A stretch of DNA of 64,000 nt from Megascapheus bottae (GCA_024803745.1 JANJXV010000190.1:765001-829000); one strand, 5' to 3'; shown: positions 27,420-41,040, counted from the first letter of the stretch. The notes: a model not told the origin generated them from the letters alone. Program-made: numbers and translations.

Positions 27420-27548
27420 GCGGCACAGGGCCCCAGGAAGGCAGGGGTCCCGAGGCCTGAGCAGAGGCCGGGGGACACAGGGCCCCAGGAAGGCAGGGGT
27501 CCCCTGAGGTCTGAGCAGAGGCCAGGGACCAGCACAGGACCCCAGGAG
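27420..27548. repeat. ~58-bp tandem repeat, 2-3 copies
   Basis: The unit includes cacagggccccaggaaggca then ggggtcc and gaggcctgagcagaggcc. The third copy is partial (gaccccaggagggccacagc). Confidence 0.85.
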
Positions 27549-28443
27549 GGCCACAGCAACCAAAGGTGGCTCCCTGTGTCTCTCTCTGCAGCCCTCAAGG
27601 CAGCCAGGAGGGTTGCATAATTAACCTCCACTTCATCCTCAATAAATTAGATTTGCCAACTCAAAGCACAAAATACACACGTTAAATCTGCTGACTGTAC
27701 AATGAGGGCTGTGAATGGTGCATCTACGTGGAGACAACCAGAGGCAGGTAGCAGGTCCCCAATACCTGGGCAATGTTTTATCACTGAGATAAGGATGCGG
27801 GGTGCTGATATATAGCACAGAGCTCTGGGAGGGAGCAGGGCCGCCTGTGCTGGCTGGAACTCCCAGGATGGGCAAGAGCAGGCAGCCAGTGAACCATGTC
27901 CACAGGCGGCCACCCAGACACGGTGCCGTGCAGACCCTCAGCCATGGATGCGGCCGCCACTGTCTAAATAGTTTGCACAAGCTTTCCTGAAGTTGTGGGA
28001 AGTTTACTCAAGAAAATCTTGGTAAGAATGAGGACTGGCTACCCTGAGCCCACACCAGCTTCTCCCGCCCAGCTCCACATGGAGGGGGGCCCCTCTGTCA
28101 AAGCTCTGGCCCCAGAGCTCTGGCTTTTGCTGGCCCCTGGCTCCCAGAAGCTCCTGCCCATCAATGGGCAGGCAGTTATGTGGTCTGTGCAGGAAAGCTG
28201 GCCCACCCCAGAGCCTGCAAGCACAGACCAGTTCTGCAGACTAGAGGAGACTGTGCACAAGCACCTCTGTCCTCTGCGGGATATCAGCTGAAGGCTGCAC
28301 TCGGGGCAGCGATGGACCGCTGCAAGTTGTCCAAGTCAGGAAACAACAAACTAGCAAACACAGGAGCCATAGAAGAGGAAGTCAGGATTCAGACCACCAC
28401 AAGATCTCATCTAAACAGCAAGTTTACAAAAGGGGCGAGACAC

Positions 28444-28452
28444 AGAAAGAAA

Positions 28453-28510
<58 letters not shown>

Positions 28511-28514
28511 AGGA
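28444..28514. repeat. (GAAA)n microsatellite
   Basis: A run of gaaa tetranucleotides of about 65 bp with ggaa interruptions at each end. Confidence 0.96.
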
Positions 28515-28904
28515 AGTGTGGCCCGAACAACAGGGCAAGCAGGCGGCACATGGCACACACTTCCTTTAAGGCTGGAAGACTTCCATCACACGTGTGAAGG
28601 ACTGAAAGCAAAGAACGGAAGGGAGGCGTCGTGACAGTGCCCTGTCAGTGAGAAAATGCCATGGGGGGCAGAACCAAGTTGAAGAGTGTAATGAAGGAAA
28701 AGACTTGCTAAAGACCAGGGCAGGAGAAAATAGTGGACTTGAAGATGGGCTGCCCTAGGTGAGGGGAGACTGAGGCCAGAGAAGAAACAGGGGTCGTGGG
28801 GCCCCAGGGAATGCAAGAGGTACCAGCACACCTCAGACACCAAGCTCACAGGGGTCAGAGGATGGGAGAGAAAGGAGCACAGACCCTGGAAGGACACAAG
28901 AGAA

Positions 28905-30670
28905 TAAAATGGCTAAAGACAAAGTCAGAATCCTGAAGAATCAAGAGAAAGGTACAAGTCTTCATGCACAACCACGCTGGCATCATGGAAATTCCAGAGC
29001 TAGAGTCAGTGACAGCAAAAGACCAAAAAGAGAAAGAACCTTTAAAAATGGAGGTGAAGTAGACGGGGCCAGTAGAGACGTGTCCCAGTCAACATGGAGG
29101 GACATGCAGCTAGTAGGCCGCCCTACAAGAAGACCTTCCCCAGGCCGGAAGGAGGCGGTCCTGAGGGCAATTCTAATACACATGGGGAAATACACTCAGT
29201 CCCCCCCCCGAAAGGAGTCACGGCATTACAGGGGACCGCATAAAGCAGAGCCTTCTTTCCTCTGGACTGAGCTGAACGGCGACAGGGGAAGTGGGATGTA
29301 TACAGTTGTCGGATTCAGCAAATAATGTAATGAAAGCAGCAAAGCATGGGCAGAAACGTGGTCTCAGAGAGTGGTGATAAAGCCAGATGGTAACCAGAAC
29401 TCACAGGGCAGAAGGCAGCAGAGACTGCAAATAGGTAGATAATGTGACAGATTCAGTAATTCCTGCTCAGGCTCCTTTCTTATCTCGGCTCCCTCAGTGG
29501 TGTAAGGGTCAGTGAAGTAATGGTTGCACAACAGACTGTAGAGCTACACCACGTGCAGGTGCAGTGTGTTGTGACAATAATCACGAGAGAATGAAGTAAC
29601 AGCCCATCAGGTCGGTATTTCTAAATCTTGTGTAAATCTAAACTAGGTTGTGATATGGTAAGCTGTGGTTACAGCCGCCATCGCCTGACTGGCGTGGTGG
29701 AGGAGGAACTGCTGCCGACGTCCATCTCTACACCCATCCCAGGGCTAAACAACACGACAAAAGGCAGAAACACGCCTGCGTTCTAGAAAGCACCGAGATC
29801 CAGCTGTGTCCCACCCACTGGAGACATAGCTCACTGCCAATGGACCAACAAGTACATGCTGAAAGCCCAGAAAAGAGGCTGGAGGCACGGCTCAAGTGGA
29901 ACAGCTCTTGTCTAGTAAGTAGGAGGCCCTGAGTTCAACCCCCAAACTGCCAAGGAAAAGGCAAAACACGCAGATAGTCACCATAGGAAAATAGACTTCA
30001 AGATGAGGAGCAATGCTGGAGTGAGGTACCTCCTAAATAGGAAAGGCAAATAAGAACATATGTGTAACCCTCAAACAAGGCGTCCAGAGACATGGAACAA
30101 AACCTAACAGCTGAGGGAGTGCAGCAGGCAGACACCAAGCCTCACTTTCAGTCATGGACAGAGGAAGTAGACACAAAACCAATGAAGAAATAGGACTCCA
30201 GTCACTGTGAACCAATCAATCCAACATCCACACAACACGCAGCCTTCTCAAGGGCAGCTGGAACATCTTCTAGGATCCATCATTTACTGGGCTGTAAGAT
30301 AAATCCTGATATATCTCAAGTGACTGGAATCATACAACTTGTTCTGCAACCGAATGGAATTAGAAATCAGTAAAAGGAAAAATATGAGAAACTTGCAAAT
30401 GTGGACATTAACACACTCATACATGATCAATGGGTCAAAGGAGACAGAAAACATGTTAGAAAACACACAGAATGAAGAAAAATGAGGATCGCAAACCAAA
30501 ACATATGGATCCAATGGAAGCAGAGAAAAATACATACCTATGCCTGTCTGTCCTAAAACTCAACACAGGAAAGAAGCAAGCAGAGGAAAAGCTAAAGGAG
30601 GAAATAGTAAAGGTTAAAGCTGACATTAAGAAACACATAACTGAAAATTATAAAGTCTTCTCTGAGAAAA
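28905..30670 (+). mobile_element. Degraded LINE-1 segments (ORF1 end and ORF2 endonuclease region)
   Basis: The clearest part is about 30000-30660. There, cattttc-like relics of the L1 ORF2 endonuclease region can be followed as words such as gaattagaaatcag, atgatcaatgggtcaaagga and accaaaacatatggatcc, in the order expected of an old mammalian L1. Around 28905-29000 a piece with ctaaagacaaagtcagaatc may be the end of ORF1. The middle is too diverged to assign. Many stops and deletions show it is long dead. A SINE sits inside it at 29874-29962. Confidence 0.5.
29874..29962 (+). mobile_element. ID-like tRNA-derived SINE
   Basis: It contains ggctcaagtgga, ctagtaagtaggaggccctg and agttcaacccc, a degenerate tRNA-like B-box region, then an A-rich end. 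The form resembles ID-family SINEs of castorimorph rodents. Confidence 0.7.
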
Positions 30671-30779
30671 TGGCCTCATCGTCCAGCCAAGTCAGAGGTG
30701 TAGCAAGTGTTCTGGATTGGTGTGAAGTCTGGTTCTCTTCCCCATCTGGTCACCAGGAGGACAACAGGAAGATGAAAGC

Positions 30780-31810
<1,031 letters not shown>

Positions 31811-31922
31811 CGTACCGGGCTGCACTTGGAAGCTACTGAGCAGCAGGACCTGGGTGGCCAGAACGGCAAAGGACAGGTTGGCATGGATGTGGTAGCGCTG
31901 GTTCCTGATGGTGCTGACGGAG
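31811..31922 (-). CDS. ADGRD1: ADGRD1 exon e8: intracellular loop 1 and helix 2
   Basis: This 112-nt exon (1 + 37 codons) encodes [20 protein letters not shown] and then [17 protein letters not shown]. The first half is intracellular loop 1 and the start of helix 2, with the conserved [11 protein letters not shown] segment. The rest is helix 2 and extracellular loop 1. Human has LVAQVLLLISFRLEPGT, so helix 2 shows several conservative changes. The acceptor is ctttcctcag and the donor is GGTACG before gtgagt. The intron after it is only 334 nt. Confidence 0.96.
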
Positions 31923-32699
31923 CTGAGGAAAGGGAGGCAGAGAGTGAGGCCGGGCTACGTCCCACGAGGTCTCACGCCCACTCGCTCAAGAGCAGTCAAG
32001 GTGGCCTTTACAAAACCCAACCTAAGGCTACTACTGGCTCCTGGCCTGACTCCCTATTGCCATGGAACAGGCCAGCCTCATGGCCCTGTAGTCTGAGCTT
32101 TGCTGGACGCTCTAATGGCTCTTTCTATTCATACTCGCTGTGCTCCAGCCCCAGAACCTTTGCACCAGCCATTCTGCAGCAGAGCTCTGTATGGCGGCTC
32201 AGATGCCAGCCTTAGAGAGAGCTCTGCCTGCCTACTCTACGCAGCTCACCCTCAGTTTGCAGGATGTGACTGCCAGGTGCCAACATTTGCTCACACGCTG
32301 CTTTTCCTGGCTACTGACTGGTCCCCTGCTCCATGTACTGTATTCGCTTTGGCACCGTCATTCCTTGAAGCCTGGTGCCATGGCTGAGGCGCAGGATGGC
32401 AGGCACGGCCTGTCTACCTTTGCCTGAACTGCGTCTCAGAGGAACTCACACCACGGGACTGGAGGCTTTTCCAGACCCTTTCCAGCTTAGTGAAGCATGG
32501 TGTCCCCAACTTCTCAGCCCCTTCTGGTTTTTCTAGCAGCCGCAGGGCCCCTCCTAGCACCAGAGCTCAGGAACCGAGTGCACCACAGGCAGAGGCGGGG
32601 CAGGTCAGGACCGCCCCAGGGAGGCCCAGCGGGGTGGGGTGTACATTTACAGGAGGCCGCCCAGCAGCCCCTGAGCAGGGGTGAGGGGAGGAGACTCAC
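31923..32699 (-). other. ADGRD1: ADGRD1 intron e7-e8
   Basis: A 777-nt intron of unique sequence. No repeat or gene was recognised. Confidence 0.7.
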
Positions 32700-32803
32700 G
32701 ACAGCATGGCGAAGGTGAGCAGGGTGGCGGCCAGGCACAGCACCGACAGGGAGCAGCCGACATAACTGACGGACGACAGTGCCACCTGGTGTCCGTGTGT
32801 GAG
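32700..32803 (-). CDS. ADGRD1: ADGRD1 exon e7: membrane helix 1
   Basis: This 104-nt exon (34 codons + 2) encodes [20 protein letters not shown] and then [14 protein letters not shown]. This is the end of the tethered-agonist linker and transmembrane helix 1 of the class B2 seven-helix domain. The acceptor is tgcacctgcag before CTCACAC. The donor is CTGTC before gtgagt. The TC at its end joins C of the next exon to make Ser. It closely matches human [19 protein letters not shown], with no loss of key residues. Confidence 0.96.
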
Positions 32804-33248
32804 CTGCAGGTGCAGAGAGGGGCGAGGTGGCTGAGGCTGGCTGGCCACGGCAGGCCTCCACCCCAGGACCTACTGTCACCAAGGGCAGAGGGCCAGTGCT
32901 ATGGCTGTGACCTCCGTTTGGGCATTTCAGGTGCTCTAAGTAGCCCAGTTTCCTCTAGCGCCCATCCACGTCCTGTTCTCCGGGGCTGCCTAGCTGTCCC
33001 ACAGTTCGCCAGGACCCCGCTGGGGCCGGTCACTGTGCTGGCCCTTGTTTACGATCACTAGTCTTGGGGCCAAGACTGAGTGCCCTGCTGTAGGCCCCAG
33101 TCCCGCAGGGAAGTGGCAGCCACCGCTGGGCGCCCACCAGTCATGGCTGGAGCAGCTCCAACAGCTTCGAGGGTTTAAATCACACGCTGCTCCTCCATGC
33201 CAGCCTGCCTGGTCACCTATCTCTCCATGCCCACAGAGGGAGTGGGTG

Positions 33249-33249
33249 C

Positions 33250-33281
<32 letters not shown>

Positions 33282-33290
33282 CGCATGTGC
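33249..33290. repeat. (GT)n microsatellite with GC extension
   Basis: About 13 GT units followed by gcgcgcacgc. Confidence 0.95.
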
Positions 33291-33993
33291 GTGCAAGCGC
33301 AGGTGCACACCCACGTGCTGTGGCCAGACACCCCTGCCCACAGGGTGGGCACAGAGTCCAGGGGAGCCTGCCATTCCTGGTCTGCTTACACCCAGATGGA
33401 ACAATCTCTCAGATGTGTGCTGCGATTTTACAATTTTACAAGAATAACCCTCACCCTTTGTTCCGAGAACAAAGGGGCTATGAGCTGAGAGCTGGGAGTA
33501 GGGGTAATGCAAGTTGGGGTGGACTGAGACAGATAGGAGGAAGGGCTGTGAGCAGGAAGAGGAAAGGGGGGTCTCTGAGCCCCTCCAGCCTCCATGGCCC
33601 CTCATCCAACAGGTGGCAGACTTCCTGCCAATTGGCGGGGCTCCCAGGACTCCACCGCCCTTGGTGTGGCCAGAACAGCCAGTCTTTTAACGTAGGAGAG
33701 TGGCTCCTGACCCCCCTGCTTACTTCAGTCAGTCTGGGGCATTGGGCCCAGGACACCCCTGGGCCTCATGCTCAGAGCTGCTCATGCCTCAGGACGGGAG
33801 GCTCTGAGTCAGAGACCACAAACTCAGACGCCTGTGGAGCCTCACAGAGGCCACAGACAGCTGGGCCACTGCTCTGCAAAGCCACGTCCCTCTAGGCAAA
33901 CACGTCCTCTGCCCAGGCCAGAACAGGCAGGCTACTGCCTCCTGTACAAACCAGGAAGGGAGCACTGGGAGATGAGTATTTGGGAGTGGCAGG

Positions 33994-34435
33994 TGCTGAG
34001 AACTGGGGCCTGGGCCCCAATTCACTCCAGGACCCTAGTGTGCTGAGAACCGGAGCCCAGGGCCCCCGGCTCGCTCCAGGACCCCAGTGTGCTGAGAACC
34101 GGGGCCCAGGGCCCCCGGCTCGCTCCAGGACCCCAGTGTGCTGAGAACCGGGGCCCAGGGCCCCCGGCTCGCTCCAGGACCCCAGTGTGCTGAGAACCGG
34201 GGCCCAGGGCCCCCGGCTCGCTCCAGGACCCCAGTGTGCTGAGAACCGGGGCCCAGGGCCCCCGGCTCGCTCCAGGACCCCAATGTGCTGAGAACCGGAG
34301 CCTAAGCCCCCAGCTCGCTCCAGGACCCCAATGTGCTGAGAACCAGAGCCTAAGGCCCCCAGCTCACTCCAGGACCCCAATGTGCTGAGAATCGGGGCCT
34401 GGCCCCAGCTCATTCCAGGACCCCAGTGTGGCCAG
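33994..34435. repeat. ~49-bp minisatellite, 9 copies
   Basis: The unit holds gtgctgagaaccggggccca, then gggcccccggctcgctcc and aggacccca. Copies start about 49 bp apart from ~34038. The outer copies are diverged (aactggggcctgggcc on the left, aatcggggcctggcc on the right). Confidence 0.95.
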
Positions 34436-34724
34436 TCCTAATGTCTTGAAAACCAAAAAGTAAAACTTTATAATACTATATCTGTGTTTGAAATACTAAA
34501 CTAATTTTCCCAATTCAAAACCTCAGCAGTTTCCATTTCAAATGAAACTTGCCTCCAAGCCAAAGAGAGCCTCTAGCTCACCATTTGGCTGTCATGTTGC
34601 TGGCTCTCTCCCCTGAGGCCAGGGAGCCTGTTCTGGCTCCTGGAGCCTGTTCTGGCTCAGGGTTCCTGCACTTACATCAGGGGACACCCAGTGGCACTCT
34701 AGGACCTACAGGAAAAGCCTGAGG

Positions 34725-34975
34725 ACATGCTGGAAAATAGTCATTGTAGAAGCCATACACATAGAGAAGCCATGCCTCAGCTGGGGTCGGGGGCATGCCT
34801 GGGGAAGAAGCCATGCCCAGGGGAGAAGCCATGCCGGGGGGGGGGGGGGGGGGGGGGAGCTGTGCCTGGAGGAAAAGCCGTGCCTGGGGGGAAGCCAAGC
34901 CATACCTGGGGGAGAAGCCAGGCCTGAGGGGGAAGCCATGCCTGGGAAGAAGCCTGCCTGGGGAAGGAATAGCCA
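34725..34975. repeat. gaagccatgcc repeat with 22-G homopolymer
   Basis: About eight irregular copies of a ~22 bp word ggggaagaagccatgcc. One copy has expanded into an unbroken run of 22 G at 34836-34857. Confidence 0.88.
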
Positions 34976-35725
34976 CCCTGTAATAGCCTCTGGACTGCCA
35001 GCTCAAGGCCTAGGCTACCACAGCCTTCCCGGTACCCCACTTCCCACAGACTCTCTTGGGGTCCTCTGGACACCAGTGAGAGTGGGGTGGGACACAGATA
35101 GCAGAGCTGAAGCTCACTAGGGGGAGCCCAGTGGAGGCCAGTGTCATCCCACACCCAGCTTCCTGTCCCCGATCTCTTCAAATCCCAACCCCTCTGCTCT
35201 CCTTCACCATCTTCCTGTAGTTTCTTTTCTAAGTTGGCCCTGTGGTAAGCTACTTTACACCAGAGTGCTGGAGAGAAGACACCTGCCTCCATGCCCTGGC
35301 GGGGCCAGCCTACTGCAGCCCAGGACCTGACCACGGTGTCCCCCCCGCAGCCTGTCCTCAGACAGACAGGACACAAACTCCAGCTGGCGCCTGACCACGC
35401 CTGCACCTCCTGTGGTCTCCTGGTCACTGCCCTGAGGCTGCCTCCACGCACAACACTCCTGGAGCACACAGCTCACTGTAGTGGGGTGAACTCTGCTCAC
35501 TCAGAAGGCCCAGGTCACTCAGGAAAAGAAATAGGCCATCAGAAATGAGCTCCAAGGAGAAGACAGGTGTGGGGAAAACCAGGGGAGAAAACCTGAGAGA
35601 AGCAAGGTGATGGCAGGAGTGTGGAGGTAGACCAGATGCCAAACCCCCAGCCCTGCAGAATGAGCTCAGGTTTCTGTAGAACAAGCGGGTTTGGCACAAG
35701 GACACAAGGTCATTTAGGTGCCTTT

Positions 35726-35961
35726 TTAATTCCATAAAAACTGTGCCGCAGATTTGCTATCACTTATGAGATCTGCCTTAATTTCTTTAACATTCATGAG
35801 AAGGTTCAATTTTAGCAGGGATAATTTTAGACCATTTTCAAAATCAACCTTTTCTGGCAATGAATGGATATGATCTTCTCCCACAAAGACACCCACAGAC
35901 TGTCTAAATCCAGTGTCACCAATGAGTGGTGACAGATTTATAGTCACAAATGCTTCAGAAC
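35726..35961 (-). pseudogene. Unidentified protein-like ORF fragment in ADGRD1 intron
   Basis: This minus-strand frame in an AT-rich island encodes about 77 residues ending in a stop at 35726. Segments are FVTINLSPLIGDTGF, QSVGVFVGEDHIHSLPEKV, DFENGLKLSLLKLNLLMN and KEIKADLISDSKSAAQFLWN. The amino-acid make-up is that of a folded protein, unlike the Pro/Gly/Arg-rich frames elsewhere. I do not recognise the family. The frame runs upstream to 36187, but that part looks like GC-rich intron. It has no evident splice sites tying it to ADGRD1. A fragment of a processed pseudogene, a transposon-derived piece or chance are all possible. Confidence 0.3.
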
Positions 35962-36380
35962 CCTGGTTCCTGAGACTCTGAGGAGTAGATCTCTTCCCTT
36001 TCTCCCTGCCAGGGCACCAAGACCCTCCAGTTCCTAATGCCCTCTGCCACTCCCATGCCCCCAAGTTCCTGGTGCCCTGCTCCTCTCTGCAGACCCTCTT
36101 GGTGCCCTCCCCCCCTCTCTGCAGACCATCCTGCTTCTTTATGCTGGTTCTGAATGTCTCCCTGAGGGCAGGTAGCCCAGGCTTCAATGAAGCCCCTTCC
36201 AGGCAAGAGGCCTCTGCGTAGGCCTTGTCCCTCCACGCACCCCTCCCCCCACCCCGGCTCCTTCCCCTCGGCTTCCCATGTGCATCAGGTCACCTCCAAC
36301 ATGGCCTTCAAACTTGGTAACAGTGGGTCCAGCCATGCCCCAGGACATAGGAAGACCACCACAGCCTTCCTGTGAATCTA

Positions 36381-36692
<312 letters not shown>

Positions 36693-36897
36693 CTAGACCC
36701 ACACCATAGTGTTCTTAGAACCTGCCTGGCAGAGTGGACACGACCGGTGTTGGCCATGCCAGAGGGGACAAGGTTTCTGCCTGGACAGACAGGCACAAGC
36801 AGCCCTGTACCACCACTCTGGAGGGCACCTGGAAAGGCCCAGCAGGAGACAAAGTGTGTGTGGGGCCCCCGGTCCAGCCCAGGAAGTGCTGAATTAT

Positions 36898-36946
36898 GTA
36901 TGCATGCATGCGCACACACATGCATACGCACGCACGCATGCACGCG

Positions 36947-36986
<40 letters not shown>
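36898..36986. repeat. Alternating purine-pyrimidine tract (CATG/CG/CA)n
   Basis: It goes from gcatgcatgcgcacacaca through cgcgcgcgcg to (CA)n of about 15 units. CG-rich alternation of this kind can adopt Z-DNA in vitro. Confidence 0.92.
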
Positions 36987-36987
<1 letters not shown>

Positions 36988-38600
36988 CTGAGGCAACAGC
37001 AAATCCTAAGTGATTTAGGAAACCACCACGCCACAGTAACAAGTGTCTATCAGAGGAGTAGACAAATGAAAGTGTGTACAGAAATATGGTAAAGCAGACA
37101 GATGAGAGGCAATCCATAGAAACACAACAAAACAGGCAGGACGCAGTCTAGAAAAGCATAAGCAAAAGGAAATAAAATGCCGTATAAGTAAAAGGGGGAC
37201 GACCGCATCCTCCGGCAGTGAGGACAAAACATGCAGCCCTGTGCCTCACCACAACGCCAGAGCACAGAACTGTGTCCTGTGCGTGTCCTGTGGGAGGGAC
37301 ACAGGAGCATAAGCTGCACGTGAAGCAGGGGATGCTTCCTGTATGATGGCTTTGTTTGTCACTGGCATAAGACTCATATAATTGCCTAAGGCAAGAGCTT
37401 AGACAAGAAGTGACCTCCACAAAGGAGTGGATGGCAGGTGGCTCAGGGGTGCAGTGAGACGTGGGAGGATTCTGAAACCCTGGTCTGCACACCTCTGTAT
37501 TTCCAAATTCCCCAGTGGTGTGTGAAGTGGTTCTTTCCAGAGCTGCAGCTTAAGCTATCGGCAAAGACAAACCTCTGCTTCCAGCAAGGGCAGGAGCCCT
37601 TAGGGAAAGGAGTCAAGGGAGGTGAGAAACAGGACTGGTGTGCCTTTGCTTTGTATTCTGCTGTAAGCGGACATGCCAGGGCTGTCCCTGGCCAGGGCCC
37701 ACGCTAAGGACCACACACCAGCAGCGCCTCCGCGCCACCAGGCAGCCACTGCCCGGCAGAACCCTGCACCCTTCCCAGTGGGTTCTGGGGGAGGTGGAAA
37801 GGCGGTTCTGAGTGGAGTCCAAGGTGGCACCGAGCCGAGGACAGAGATGAGAGACAGCGTGACTCAGGGGAGCAGCGCAAGGCACTGCTTCGGGGGCTAA
37901 GCCCCATCAGTGACTCCAGGGTCAGAGGGGCTGAAAACACTGGTGTGCCCTTGCCTTGCCCTACCCGGGCCCAGAGATGGGCCGCCACCTAGGCTGGCAG
38001 TGCTGCAGCTCCCGAGTCAGCTGTGAGTGGAGCGAATCTGTGCATCAGCAGACACCCAGCGAGCAGGCGCGAGAGGAGACCACAGACGTCCTGCTCAGGC
38101 CGAGGGAGGACGCTGAGGGGGACGGGGCGGAGGCCGTGGACACAGAAGGCCGCGGGGTCTAATCAACCTTCTACCAGACCATCAGTGTGACGGGCACCCA
38201 GAGGATGTGTCCCCTAACCTCTGTGGCACTCACAGGACACGACCGAGGAAGACAGCGAGGCTGGCAGCAGGAGCTGTGGAAATGCCCTGTAACACTTCTG
38301 ACCACATGTGAACTGACACGAGGTCAAGTGGAGGCAGACAGACATGAACTCAACAAGTCTACTGCACACGTAAGGCGAACGCCACAGAAACGAAAAGGAG
38401 GCATACATTAGAAGTCATTAGCGAGGTAAAACAGCATCATAAAAACCCTCCCAAAATCAAATGGAGCAAAAATAAGAAAACACAAGAAGCAAAAAAAAGA
38501 TGGAAAAATTCAGAAAACATCTAGCAGATGAGTCCACTTTAATCCAACCATAGCAACATCGAGTGCCCGTTATCTGACCACATCAATTAAAAGCCAATTG

Positions 38601-38676
38601 TCAAGACTGGGTAACATGCCTGCCTGGCAAGGAAAAAGGCCTTGCGCTCAAACTGCAACAGTGGGAAAAAAAAAGG
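38601..38676 (+). mobile_element. ID-like SINE fragment
   Basis: It contains gcctgcctggcaaggaaaa, ggccttgcgctcaaactgc, then an A-rich tail. It is a diverged cousin of the copy at 29874-29962. Confidence 0.5.
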
Positions 38677-38744
38677 AATGTATTAAAGACAAACAAGCAA
38701 AAACAGCCGAGAAAAACCAAGACTTCATATGCGGTCTAAAAAAT

Positions 38745-38890
38745 CCCCCGCTGGCAGGGGTGGGGGGAGGGAAAGGGGGACAAAAGCATGGGAAGGGGTA
38801 CCAAGGTTTGAGAAGTAATGCACCTACTACCTGACGAGTGTAACTGTAACCCCTCTCTATATTACTCTGACAATAAAATACAATAAAAAA
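38745..38890 (+). mobile_element. LINE-1 3' end-like tail
   Basis: A G-rich stretch (gggtggggggagg) is followed by acaaaagcatgggaagggg, then gtaactgtaacccctctcta and caataaaatacaataaaaaa. This looks like the 3' UTR and poly(A) end of a rodent LINE-1. The family assignment is from memory. Confidence 0.45.
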
Positions 38891-39717
38891 ATCCCCCCTT
38901 CAAATATAAGTGCACAAATCAGATCAGACAAAAATGGGGGTGAAGATATCCACTCAAGGAAGCAAAGACACAAAGCAGCTGTCTTTAAAGGAGAACCCCA
39001 CACAGCACTGGGAGCCAGGAGGGCAGTGCAAGAGGCCAAGGGCTGGACCTGCAAGGCCTGACAGCCACAGCCCGTGTGCTGCCTGCACCACAGCTCCAAA
39101 ACCCCACCGGAGGAACTGGTAACGCTGGAGGGAGGCAGTGCGCCCCCCTCTGCAGCAGGGACCCCAACCCCACACGCGGTCCCACGGGGACTGATGACCC
39201 TCCACGCTGGACACGTGTCTCCACCCCCCGCTGCCATTCGCTTCTTCTCACGGACTTCACCTTTATTTAGGTGTTTTGTCAAGCTGTTTGTGGGGATCTG
39301 GGAAGTAGAACCTGTTCCAATTCCTGGATGTGTTTCTGGACATCAACGCTAAACAGAAGACCCAGAATTCTAACTTATCACCCAACAGAGGGCTGCTCCT
39401 CGAGCCCCTGTCCCCCCAAACTGCACGCTCCATCTTGGGCTCCGCCTGCCCCGCCGGGCTCCTTCTGTGAGCTGTTCTCAGGTGGCCCTGTGCTGACAGA
39501 TCTGGACAAAACTGGCTGCAAGACCTGGCTGCTCCTGTTCTATGTCCCAGCTGCTGTCCTGGCCCTGTGACAAGAAACTTGGCGGGCCCCGCAACCGGTG
39601 GTCAGGGTCCTTCCTGACCATGTGACTGGCCTGGGGGCCCGGACGCCTACGCCATCTGAGTCACCCCCATCCTCCCTGCTGCCCTCCCTGCCCCTCGGCG
39701 GCCCCCACGTTGACTAC

Positions 39718-39791
39718 CTGAAGTCCAAGAAGGCGCAGTACAGGAAGAGGCGGAGGCTCTCGTCGGTGGCGTCAATGTACTGTCTGTGAGT
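39718..39791 (-). CDS. ADGRD1: ADGRD1 exon e5: late GAIN domain
   Basis: This 74-nt exon (24 codons + 2) ends in LFLYCAFLDF, matching YCAFLDFSS just before the GPS. The first half, THRQYIDATDES, is divergent but aligns with the LT..QY.EATNES pattern of rodent ADGRD1. The acceptor is cttgtttcag and the donor is TTCAG before gtagtc, a weak site with T at +5 and C at +6. The AG at its end joins C of the next exon to give Ser. It stands alone between a 3.1-kb and an 18.6-kb intron. Confidence 0.93.
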
Positions 39792-40718
39792 CTGAAACAA
39801 GAAAGCAGAGATGCTTCCTGAGGCGGCCTGGAGCAGGAGCGCCTCCTCCCAGCCGGAGATGCATGGCTTGGCCACGTACTTTCCACTCGACTCCTGTCCT
39901 GGTCATCAGCTCCGTCTCCCATCATTCTCCTGTGCCCATTCCAGGCCACCCCAGGGCCTCTGCTCAACACTACCGACTCCATTCTCCCTGTCCCCATTCT
40001 CCACGTCCATTTCCCACAGCACTGGTCACCAGCTGGCCAGCTGCACGCGTGTGTGCACTGTCCTGCTGCGGGCACACACAGCGCGGTCAGAGCCTTTGTG
40101 TCCCAGTGCCTGGGGTCAGGCAAACAGATACAGGAAGGAGGAAGTGACGGACGGACACACCATCTGGTTCTTGAGCCCTGGTCCTGCCCTGGACCTCCCT
40201 CTGGGCAGCTGAGGCTGTGTGCAGCAGTGCCTTGGGTTCAGCAGGATGCTGGCTCCTGGAGGGCCTGTGCCAGGAGCCAGGAAAGCCTGGCCCTATGTGG
40301 GCACTTGCGGGGTCACCCCCAGGGCTTTTGTCTCTTGGGACACACAGCCTGCTGTCTAGCTCATCCCAGTCAAGCCAGGAGTCTCTCTCTTGGCTGTATG
40401 GCTCCCTCCACTGACCGGAACCTCCTGGCTGCCAGCCTCCGCTGCTTACTGTGGCCCGCCCCTCACTGCAGTCCAGTCCACCAGGCCTCCCGTGCCGCCT
40501 GCCCACCCTAACCCGGTGGGGCCACACCTGCCCGCAGCAGGCGGGGCCCAGGAGGACCCGGGACCTTCCTCCCCATCCCGTGTGGCTGGGCTCCACCCCA
40601 GAGCATCTACCTTTCAGCTCCTGGCCCTCCCAGGCCAGAGATAAATCATCTAAGGCCATCAGAGCTGGCCAGCAGGCAACGAGCTGAGCCTGTGACATCT
40701 GGAGGGCGAGCAGACATT

Positions 40719-40836
40719 CTTCCCTGGGGTCTGGGGCCAAGCTCACCGCTCAGAAGAGGGACTCCCTGCCTGGGGCTTCCCTGGGGTCTGGGGCCAGCTC
40801 ATCGCTCAGAAGAGGGACTCCCTGCCTGGGGCCGCG
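40719..40836. repeat. ~58-bp tandem duplication
   Basis: Two adjacent copies of a unit containing ttccctggggtctggggcca, gctca-cgctcagaagag and ggactccctgcctggggc. Confidence 0.9.
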
Positions 40837-41040
40837 CTGGGGCTGGGAAGAGTCAGTCTCTTCCATCAGTGTCTGGGGAAAGGCCCTCGGAGAGTCTCCA
40901 CAAAAGGCCTCGAGATTCTCCGGCAGATGGGCGCAGGCATTCCTGAACAAATGGAGTACAGCGGTGCCAGAGGAAGGGAGGTGAGTCAGAGCCTGGGGCC
41001 CACGCAGCGTCCTGAGAGGAACGTGGGTGGCGCCAGCACG

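Noticed and set aside
29874..29962. tRNA gene
   Set aside because: The tRNA-like boxes belong to a diverged ID-type SINE with an A-rich tail; no cloverleaf is kept.
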